A stretch of DNA of 64,000 bases. Source: Nymphaea colorata. Lineage: Eukaryota; Streptophyta; Magnoliopsida; Nymphaeales; Nymphaeaceae. Below are positions 50,513-58,590 of the stretch, one piece after another. Position numbers and translations under genes: made by a program. The stretch is from NCBI RefSeq assembly GCF_008831285.2, contig NC_045150.1, positions 5,592,001 to 5,656,000 on the forward strand, in the 5' to 3' direction. The notes under the pieces are model-generated. The model made no database searches, was not told the DNA's origin, and saw only the letters and a program-made list of their open reading frames with translations. Every line of letters starts with the position of its first letter. The stretch's first letter is position 1.

Positions 50513-50728
50513 TCATCTAGCATTTGTATTACTCCAAAATTTAGAATGCCAATGATATTTTTTTACTCCAAAAGAATGAGTTGCTTTTGGTGTATAGAGT
50601 CGCTAAAATCAAAATAATGATGTTTTGGCATAATCCTCTATAACCATAAGCAACTCATTATTTTAGTGTAATAATTTCATTTTCTGAGTTTGGCAATTTT
50701 AATTTTAGAGTGATACAAATGTTAAAAC
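50513..50728. mobile_element. Hairpin MITE inside the inverted-repeat loop
   Basis: CATTTGTATTACTCCAAAAT (from 50519) and the reverse complement of the right side (CATTTGTATCACTCTAAAAT, ending 50722) form long imperfect arms. These continue through AATGAGTTGC (50575 and 50645) to a short loop near 50610. The whole element is almost a self-complementary foldback. It is non-coding. Confidence 0.7.
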
Positions 50729-50965
50729 CAATACCATGATCTTTCATTTGAATGGGCGTAATACTTTCTTTTTCTTTCAGTTAAATTAACAGAACCCTCA
50801 TCACTAATATCACCTTCACTAGCCCCGCAGTTGATCATTGATGAAGTTTCTAATAGGAAACATAAACGATCGTGTTTTTGCAACAAAAGAAACTCTCTGC
50901 AGCCAACTCTAAGGCTTCATTTCTTTTCTTCAGTTTTCAAAATAAAGCCTTTTCCCTTTTATCTA
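50725..50965. repeat. Large inverted repeat, right arm
   Basis: Reverse-complement partner of 49973-50213, ending in AATAAAGCCTTTTCCCTTTT. A spacer of about 510 bp separates the arms and contains the foldback MITE. Confidence 0.9.
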
Positions 50966-51589
50966 CGGCGACCGGAGTAGGGATTATATGGATGATTCAC
51001 AACTATAATGTGTTGGAGCATCAAATAACAATATCATTTTGGAGCAATACTAAAGCCAGAACACCAAGGATCTTGGGTTTAGATTCACCAAACCCACCAC
51101 ATGTTGATGAACTTTTCGGATTTGACAGTTTGAGTAAAAGAAGTAGGAAAATATAGATGACATCTGCTATGTTTCCATGAAAACCTGCTGAGAAGAATTA
51201 CCAATTTTAATTACAAAAGAATAAAGAATACGATTATAAATCACATCGGGAGTGTTAATTTGGACTAGAACAAGTTGAGACATGGAGGTTGTAGGGCAAG
51301 ATATGCATAATATTGTTGATTGAGATCATAGGACTTGTACCTGATCCCAACTCATTTGGATGGCAGGAAGTTGGAACCAATGGCAAGACCTTTCCAATGC
51401 AACCTATCAGAAATCAGTTGTGCAACAATAAACGAATCAAGGAACCAAAAGAATACGAAAATACAGGGAAACAGAAGACACTATTCCTATCGAAAAAAGG
51501 AAAGAATAGCAGAGAGGATCACTAGTTGGGGCTGCTCAAATCAAACTGCCTAGAAGCAACATCAGCAGACGGTGTTACCGTGCATCAAT
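50966..51589. other. Gene-free DNA
   Basis: No recognisable features. The open frames at 51313-51553 overlap in two frames and show no family similarity. Confidence 0.45.
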
Positions 51590-51910
51590 GAAGGAGAGAA
51601 TAGAGAAGTAACAAGAGAGAAGCAAATAACGTGGTTTGGCATATAGCCAACATACATGACGAAAGCACCGAGCAACTCCCTTACTCCTCCTTGATTGATC
51701 TCATTTACAAGGGGCAAGGTTATATAAAGATCAATCACTGGAAAAATACGGATTACGAGAAATCATCTATTATCGGCAACAAATCATATCTAGGAAATCG
51801 GCACTAGCTGGAACGCCCGATCAAAAAGGCAAGCAAATCTTGCCTTTTCATTAATATCCCACCATTAGTGACTGCACCTTGGACAGTTTAGGCTTCCCTG
51901 ATCACGGTTG
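51590..51910. mobile_element. LTR-like fragment
   Basis: AGAGAGAAGCAAATAACGTGG followed by a TATATAAAGATCAATC stretch and AATATCCCACCATTAG resembles plant copia LTR and adjoining sequence (the ACGTGGTTCGG-type and TAATATCCC-type words). No matching second LTR or primer-binding site was found. Confidence 0.35.
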
Positions 51911-52194
51911 TCTTTATACCGTTTTTGAGAGACTTGGTTTGAAGGACTCCTGGTCATATAAGCCACCTCCATATATGTAACTTCATGTATAATTTTAAGC
52001 ATGGCAAAAAAACTATGATTAATACAAAAAAAAATCTTGGGATAAAAATAAAAATTGCAAAAAAAAAGGTTAAGGAATTTGATAAAGGTAAAATTTGTCA
52101 GTTCGTATATGCATTATAACCTATATACCTCTTTAAGCAGTAAAAAAACAAAAACGTTTGTTTTTTGTTCCGTTTATAGTGTTATCTCATTATC

Positions 52195-52460
52195 TTATAA
52201 ATATTTGATTATCTCATACTTATGTTTAATGTTATCTCATACATTTGTCTATTATCTAATTATCTAATAAGCATTATCTCACACTTATGTTTAGTGTTAT
52301 CTCATGCATCCGTCTGTTATCTCATAAATATTTTTGTTATTTCATAAACATTGTCTCGTACTTATGTTTGGTCCTTTATCTCATAGATCTGTCTGTTCAT
52401 TATCTCATAAATTTTGTATTATCTCGTACTTATTTGTTATTTCATGCATATTTGTTATCT
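52195..52460. repeat. Degenerate minisatellite based on TTATCTCATA
   Basis: ATCTCATACTTATGTTTAAT at 52211 recurs in varied form at about 52275, 52353 and 52421 (spacing 64-78). Shorter TTATCTCAT words fill the gaps. Translations of this region are artefacts. Confidence 0.75.
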
Positions 52461-52665
52461 CACGTACATGCATATGCAATGTTTGAACATGAAAGTAAAT
52501 GTATATGTTGGTAGTAGGGTGCACCTTCTATGTACGCTCATTGCGTACATCGGGGTGGCACACTTAACGCAGTTTGAAGAACCACATTTTCCTTCGTTTC
52601 ATCTTTGACTTATGATTCTTTTGTTGTCTTTCATGACTTTCTTCGTGACATGTTTCTGCTCGATA

Positions 52666-53073
52666 TAGGGATGTCAACATATTTGATCTGAATCGGTTAT
52701 GAAAAAAATTTTAATACCTGATTAAAAAATTGAGTCGGATCGGATTTAATAAATGACATCTGATCGGATTCAGGTTGAGATATATATAAATATCTGGTTG
52801 GATTTTGCTTCGGACTGGATTTAGTTTTAAATAAGTATCTTATATCCAATGGTCCTACATTTTCAAAACCAGCTGGATTCAATCCAAAGTTTGGATTCGG
52901 ATTCGGATTCGGATATGAATGTAAAAATTGGATTCAAATTAGGCTCTGATTCAGATATGGCTTTTCTTCATTTATATTTGTATAAGTATTTCAAATCCAA
53001 CTATATGAATATCCGAAAAAGCAAATATGCTTAAGAATATATCTGACTTAAATCTTATTCGTTGATATCCCTA
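52666..53073. mobile_element. Second complete member of the TAGGGATG family
   Basis: It begins TAGGGATGTCAACATAT and ends TTGATATCCCTA, giving 408 bp. Read forward it aligns with the reverse complement of 40400-40847 (shared TGAAAAAAAT, GATCGGATTTAA and AAATGACA blocks). The interior is full of GGATTCGGATTCGGAT words. The adjacent octamers GCTCGATA and GTTATATA agree at 5 of 8 positions, a decayed duplication. Confidence 0.75.
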
Positions 53074-53982
53074 GTTATATAGTATGACACATATTGTTGT
53101 AATTTATAGTCGTCAAAATTTGGCCTCTCCGGCCTTCTTAATCACCCCCTAAGCTAGCGCTCACCTTGAAGTTGAAGATCTTATCTTTTCAAGGCGCTGT
53201 TTGCCAGTGTCAAAGATCGTCGGTCGATACTGCACATACAAGCTCGTCCCACAGTCCCTTTAACATGCTTAAATACACATGAATAGGTTTGTCTCCACGA
53301 TCATACCTCTTTATTTATTGCTGCAACAAAAAAACTCGGGTAGTGACGTTGCTTGCACCATAGAATTCTTTAAGAGAATATAATATCCCTTTTGGTGCTT
53401 CTTGATAGATAAGACACAGATATGGCGCTCCATCACGTAGTCCCAAAAAGGGGAATACTACTGAAGGCAGTTTGACGAGATACGTTGAAGAGAATTGCTA
53501 CTGTTCATATGGCGTCCATCTTTTGCATTTGGATTTAGTTCAATATCTTAATTTTAACTGAATGATACTAGTTAGAACCACTCATTATTTCCTACACTTC
53601 GTTAACGTTTAGCCAGAAGTTGAATTTTGGTAATACATTCAATTTGGATCACAACATTCACATCCCAGTGTGTGTGTGTGTGTGTGTGGGTAGCCACTAG
53701 AACATACATTTTTCACACCACTGATTTTAAGGAGATCTAATGGTGAAAATTAAGTTCAAAAAATGAAACTCTAGTTGTACTTTTAAGACACTAAAATGCG
53801 CCTCAATGGAAAAATTAGATGAGTTTCCTTTGATTTCTTGCTTTTAGAGAAATTTCAGGATTTTGAAATGCAATTAAGGTTCCAATTTTTTAGATTAATC
53901 TCTACCGTGTAATGTTTCTTAGGCCTACATAGCCAGACAATTTTTAAGTCCTCTCACAGCTGGGGGAGAGAGAGAGAGAGAG
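53074..53982. other. Gene-free DNA
   Basis: Contains a (TG)n run at about 53670-53688 and a (GA)n run at about 53966-53986. Nothing coding recognised. Confidence 0.5.
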
Positions 53983-54348
53983 AGAGATTGGTTGATTGGT
54001 TTCATAAGCATGGATTGGATTTGACATGAACCTATTTGCTTTTGCAATGTCAACAGGAGGGGGAAAAAAAAAGGAAACTATTTAAGGTGTGTGATAATCG
54101 CACACACCTGATGTAGTTTCCACATTTTCAAAACAAACATATTTCCAAATTAATGATGCACATTTGAAATATTACAACATGAATAACATCATTAAATATT
54201 TTTATCTTGATATTTTGTGATATTATTTTATGTGTAGGTTTATATTTGAAATTAAAGTTAACGTCTTTATTGGAAATCTAAAAGTCCCAATGCCTTGTAT
54301 ATTATTTGATCAAGGAAGCAAATTATATATTTTCGTTTTGGAACATGA

Positions 54349-54384
54349 CCAAGTTCATGAACAGTAAAAATTTATCGTGAACTT
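54349..54384 (-). other. Hairpin in the 3' flank of gene copy 3
   Basis: CCAAGTTCATGA (54349-54360) pairs with TCGTGAACTT (54375-54384), now with a mismatch. It is the weakest of the three homologous hairpins. Confidence 0.7.
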
Positions 54385-54628
54385 AAGCCCCTAAGCCAGT
54401 TTCTTTTCCGCAGAATGTACCTTCAGCAATCACAATTGCTATCTCTAGCAGCCCACTACCATGGCAATGACATAACCTCCTCCTCTAACCGGAAAAGGGG
54501 GTGGGGGGATTAGGAAAGGAAGGACAAATTTTGCAAGAAATTCTCAGTAATTCAATTAATTTATTATCATCTTATCAATATCAGTAACCTTTTCAGTATC
54601 GAGAGAAGAAGTTCTATAACTACGAAAA

Positions 54629-54844
54629 CCCCAAGGGGATGTAGCGCATTGGCGCGGGGGAAGTGCTCTGTCCATTAAGAACCCGGGTCGAGTCCTTGGG
54701 CATCACCTGTCCGCTCCAAATGCGCTTCAGTTTATGACCCGAAACAAGCTCGAAACCCAGGGGGAGGGTGACGAGGGAGGGCGAGGGAGGGCCTGTGGGC
54801 TCTCTTAGGGCGGTAGAATGAACCACTTATCCTATATATATATA
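54629..54844 (+). mobile_element. tRNA-derived SINE
   Basis: About 216 bp with RNA polymerase III promoter boxes in tRNA spacing: an A box (TAGCGCATTGG near 54642) and a B box (GGGTCGAGTCC near 54686). A tRNA-unrelated body follows (AGCTCGAAACCCAGG, GGGCTCTCTTAGGGCGG) and the 3' end is a TATATA tail. It is flanked by TACGAAA on both sides (54621-54627 and 54845-54851). Copies 1 and 2 show the uninterrupted site (TACGAAACGACTAGTTAC and TACGAAACCAGTAGTTAT), confirming the insertion point. The A box, one-base-short B box and missing cloverleaf rule out a functional tRNA gene. Confidence 0.85.
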
Positions 54845-54939
54845 TACGAAACAGTTACGGCCTCTTTCATCCCCACCAAGCACCAACCTTTTAAGAAATG
54901 GTAAGAAGAAGAAATGGGAAAAAACAAAGAAGAAACAGT

Positions 54940-55144
54940 TGGCTGTTATAAAAAGCAGAAGCAGAAGAGGTGTTGCAGTGCCCCGAAGATGGCTGGGAAA
55001 TTCCATTGGAAGCCGATGCACAAGTTCGCCGGGTTAATCGACCAAAGTTGTCCAAAAGTAAATCCAAGGCGGAGTTGCGCGGAGTTGCTCAGAGATGCAG
55101 CCATCGGCTGATGGTACACTCAGGCCGTCTGCTTCACCAGCCGG
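54940..55144 (-). pseudogene. Gene copy 3, broken
   Basis: The minus strand carries the C-terminal part of the family gene (matching 49155-49373 of copy 2), then jumps straight into sequence that in copy 2 lies upstream of the start codon (49715 onward). About 341 bp, including the start codon and the N-terminal half, are missing. The last residues and the stop region are also rearranged. The junction is the pentamer GCCGG (55140-55144), present at both deletion edges in copy 2 (49369-49373 and 49710-49714). No protein can be made from the original start. Confidence 0.85.
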
Positions 55145-55473
55145 AATGCTGAGAAAGGTCGACTGAGGACTCTCCTGTTAGGTTTGAAATAGTGGACGCC
55201 ATGTCAGTGGGCACATGCTTCAACAAGAGAGAGATGCAAAAAGGAGATGAAGGAAAGATGGAGGGCCAAGAACAGGTCCACTTAGCTTCTATAATGGCAT
55301 TCATAATTTCAAGCTCAACATTATTCAATACCACCAAGATAGCAGCTTCTAAGATTTAATGGAAGACTTGGCTATAATATACCATCTATAATATACCATC
55401 CAACCCAACTGGTTGTGTTACCCATCACTTAGTCAAGAGCGACGAAAAAGCAAAAGCTAAAATTCTTGTGAGA

Positions 55474-55537
55474 AACTTTGGCCAATTTATTGTCTAATTA
55501 ATTACCATTCTTAAAAATTCATATTTTTAGTTGCATC
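55474..55537. repeat. Promoter inverted repeat, left arm (belongs to copy 3)
   Basis: AACTTTGGCCAATTTATTGT, TAATTAATTACCATTCT and TTTTTAGTTGCATC pair with 55617-55680 in reverse complement. The spacer is 79 bases. Confidence 0.9.
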
Positions 55538-55616
55538 AATATTAGAAAGGTAAGCGGTGGTCTTGTGTAAGAAGTGTTTTACTTTTGAAAACACCGAGCC
55601 AGCTCTTTAGAACATT

Positions 55617-55691
55617 GGTGCAACTAAAAATCTGAATTTTTGAGAATGGTAATTAATTAGACGATAAATCGGCCAAAGTTCCCCATTAGAA

Positions 55692-55729
<38 letters not shown>

Positions 55730-55735
55730 GCTGAG
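55617..55735. repeat. Promoter and leader copy in opposite orientation (fourth partial copy)
   Basis: In reverse complement this reads CTCAGCTTAAGAGAGAGAGA, then AGTTCTAATGGGGAACTTTGG, then the family promoter words. It corresponds to 49810-49905 of copy 2 (GAGAGAGGAGCATAAGCTGA, AAGTTCTATTGC). It therefore includes the leader (GA)n and promoter but no coding part. Its orientation is opposite to copies 1-3. Confidence 0.8.
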
Positions 55736-55806
55736 AAGAAGAAAAGCTGGAGAACATAAAAGAACAGAAAAGTGAGATAGCAGAAACACGAATTGCATTG
55801 AACAAC

Positions 55807-55917
55807 AAGGAAATCAAGAGAACCTCTCCACAAAATGTGCAATAAGGAAATCAAGAGAACCTCTCCACAAAATGTGCAATAAGGAAATCAAGAGAACCTC
55901 TCCACAAAATGTCGATC
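55807..55917. repeat. Three tandem 37-bp units
   Basis: AAGGAAATCAAGAGAACCTC followed by TCCACAAAATGTGCAAT repeats at 55807, 55844 and 55881. The first two copies are identical and the third changes only at its last bases. There are no spacers, so it is not CRISPR-like. Confidence 0.95.
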
Positions 55918-56309
55918 TAGATTAGAAGAAATTCTATCTAATCAAAACCTACTAAGTAACAAAGCTAAGCAAAGAAATTTCAAGATTATCTATGCAATCT
56001 TTAACACTCCCCTCATTCCCCTTCAAGTTGGAACTCTTGGTTTTTGAAAAGGCCAACTTGCTTCTAAGTTGTTGAAAAACTTCTTGTCCCAAAGCTTTGT
56101 TATAGATGTCAGGCGAACTGTTGAGCCAAAGGAACAAAACGAGTGTGTATCTCCTTGCTTTGAATTCTCTCTAACCAGATGACGATCTAATTCTATGTGT
56201 TTTATCCTTTCATAAAAAACAGAATTAGTTACTATATGTACGGTGGCTTGGTTGTCACAAAACAACTCTATCGGTTCATTGTGATGGAATTTCATATCGA
56301 ATGAGAGAG

Positions 56310-56317
56310 CTTTTAAC
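56310..56317. repeat. Left target-site duplication CTTTTAAC
   Basis: Identical to 56490-56497, flanking the element exactly. Confidence 0.85.
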
Positions 56318-56489
56318 CAATGGTAGAACCAGAAATTTTTAGTTGAGAGGCACTCTAAGCTTAAATTTCAAGCGGACACTCATATGTAAAAAACTAAAAA
56401 TCAATGATGTTTATATACGTAAATAAGTCAAAATTTGTGGGCTGGTGTGGGCAATTGCCCACACCAGCTATAACGTAGCTTCACCTCTG
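56318..56489. mobile_element. hAT-type MITE, CAGTGGCGGAG family, nested in copia
   Basis: 172 bp. It starts CAATGGTAGAACCAG and ends CTTCACCTCTG, decayed versions of the CAGTGGCGGAGCC termini, with the octamer CTTTTAAC on both sides. It interrupts the copia RNase H region between the STSGY and CDNQ motifs. It contains a local palindrome (GTGTGGGCAATTGCCCACAC). Confidence 0.88.
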
Positions 56490-56497
56490 CTTTTAAC
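56490..56497. repeat. Right target-site duplication CTTTTAAC
   Basis: Identical to 56310-56317. Confidence 0.85.
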
Positions 56498-57610
56498 CAA
56501 ATGAATTCACACCCATAGACTTATATTATGCTTCCATATATGATCTGAACACAATAGTTTGCTTTTTAGTTTTCCAAGTAATCGGACTTTGGCCAATCAT
56601 AGTAGAATATCCACTTGTAGATTTTCTGATCATGGGACATGAGGTCCAGTCCGAGTCACAATATCCCTTTAATTGGATCGACCCTTAAGATGACAATATG
56701 ACTCCATAATCTATCGTTCCTTTCAAATATCTCAATGGTCTATTCATTACTTCTCAATGTGGAAGTGGGGGCTTACTCATAAGCTGACTTAGAATATGGA
56801 CAGCATGAACTATATCTGGCATTGTTATTGTCATATATATGTCTGTGACAATCTTTCTATATGAAGTTAGATCCTTAAGCTCATCTCTAGTTTCATTGCG
56901 CAATTTCAAGTGTTGTTCTATAGGTGTTTCGGATGGTTTGGCTCCTATGTACCATGCTTCAAAAGAATATTGCAAATGTATTTCTTTTAAGACATAAATA
57001 TATCCTTGTTGGAATGAGCTATTTCGATTCCCAAGATGCACGTTAGCTTCCCCAAATCTTTCAACTTGAATCTCTTCATCATGAGATTTGAGACTATTGA
57101 TTGTCGTTAAGTCATCCCCTACAATAATATATTGATGTCATCTATATATACCACGACAAATGTGTGGCCCTTGCTCGTAAAGCTTGAAAATGATGAATAG
57201 TCAGCATTGGATTGTGAGAAGGTCATGTCTGAAAGGAATGTTATTAACTTGAAGGACCAATTACGGGATGATTGTTTATTGTTTAGATGGACTTATTCAA
57301 TTGACATACTAGCTCCTTCTCCCCTTGTCAAGTGAATCTTAGTGGGAGTTGCATGTATACTTCTTCATCAATGTTTCCATTCTTAGTTTCCATATATAAG
57401 AAGACATTGTTGACATCTAATTGAAATGGATGCCAGTTTTAGATTGCAGCCGGTGTAAATAAGCACGGATAGTAGAGATTTTGGCAATAAAAGCAAATGT
57501 CGTATTGTAATCAATACCTTTAGTTTACACCCTTTGCATGGGCTTTGTACCGCTCAATTGACCCATCTGATTGGTATTTGACCTTGTAAACTCACAACAT
57601 TCTTTGGGGC

Positions 57611-57632
57611 GGGGGGGGGGGGGGGGGGGGGG
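57611..57632. repeat. Uninterrupted run of 22 G
   Basis: Lies inside the copia reverse transcriptase remnant, where the minus strand reads proline codons. It is preceded by GGGGC. It is the longest G or C homopolymer in the window and could form a G-quadruplex or be a polymerase or assembly artefact. Confidence 0.9.
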
Positions 57633-58590
57633 CTTGGTCACCCTCCAGGTATGGTTGGCTTCTAGTGCATCGATTTGAACTCTAATAGCCTCGTCACTTA
57701 GGATCCTGCATGGCTTGGACAAAGAAGGAAGGCTCATTGTGTTCTAGCAAGGTGGTCATGAAGCATTTATAACTATCACTAAAATTTGTTTCAAGATATG
57801 ACACAGTAGGATAACTAGTACCTTTGCTTGTGTTGGAGGCATCACATGCCAATAGATGATTGAAGCTAGGTGTGACTCAAAAACACTTGTAATCCTTGAG
57901 CTGTACAGGTATTTGCTTGTGTATACTAGATCGACGAAGTGTAGTGGATATGACAGACTGGGTGTCATGGGTAGTGGTAGTTTTAGGTTGGCATGGGATT
58001 GATGGAGGTTGAGTGGGATTGGGTGAGCTTGACGTTAAAGTAGGATCACACCCACCCGGCTCAAATAGAGAAACGGTGTGGTCTAAGTGATTGGTGGCTT
58101 GTGAGTCAAAAAAACTCAGAGACAAATCATGGTCACTTTCTATTTGATCATTAAATGGTAGAAGGAAAACTCTCCTTACGTCTCCATGATTGATGCTCTC
58201 ATTTTTGCAGGAAAAATAATTTTCACAAAAATGCACATCTCTACTAGTAAATAAGATTTGATTTTCAAGATCATATACTTTATAAGGAGATTGGCATATG
58301 GGTCCCCAACAATACACACCTCCTCGCTTGGACATCAAATTTGTCTGTTTTGTGAATATTATATGTGTAGCAAAGACAATCAAACACTTTGTAGGTGTTT
58401 GTAGTTTGGAACTCTTTTGTACAAAATTTCATAGGGAGTGTTATTATGCAAAACGTTTGATGGTAGTAATGCAATCCCCCCAAAATTTAATAGGTAATTT
58501 TTTTGCATGAAACATTATTAGACGAGCTACATTAAGGAGATCCTGATACTTGCATTCAATGACGCCATTTTGTTGTGGTCTTGAAACATT

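Larger units (their letters stand above)
53983..55590. repeat. Segmental duplication unit, copy 3
   Basis: It aligns with 48010-49945 from GGTTGATTGGTTTCATAAG to GGTGGTCTTGTGT. Differences are a SINE (54629-54844), a coding deletion at 55140-55144, and an insertion of roughly 230 bp between the leader (about 55215) and the promoter (about 55450). Confidence 0.8.
55950..58590 (-). pseudogene. Ty1/copia remnant: integrase end to C terminus of pol
   Basis: Minus-strand order is as follows. The C-terminal part of integrase comes first (SRPQQNGVIE, ARLIMFHAKKLPIKFW, about 58590-58480), then KVFDCLCYTYNIHKTDKFD and the YKVYDLENQ region. A Ser/Thr/Pro-rich linker leads to the start of reverse transcriptase (ALEANHTWRVTK). 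A degenerate YIDD box lies near 57150 and GAKPSETPIEQHLKLR near 56930. RNase H follows (RKSTSGYSTMIG, then CDNQATVHIVTN and KHIELDRHLVREN). The end is ALGQEVFQQLRSKLAF near 56050. It keeps the normal domain order but has many frameshifts and stops. No gag, protease, integrase core or LTR was found, so it is a 5'-truncated dead copy. Confidence 0.88.

Noticed and set aside
54635-54705. Possible tRNA gene
   Set aside because: A and B box-like sequences are present but the B box lacks a base, no acceptor stem or anticodon arm pairs, and the sequence runs on into a SINE body with flanking duplication.
55807-55917. CRISPR-like array
   Set aside because: Units are directly adjacent with no unique spacers, and the genome is eukaryotic.
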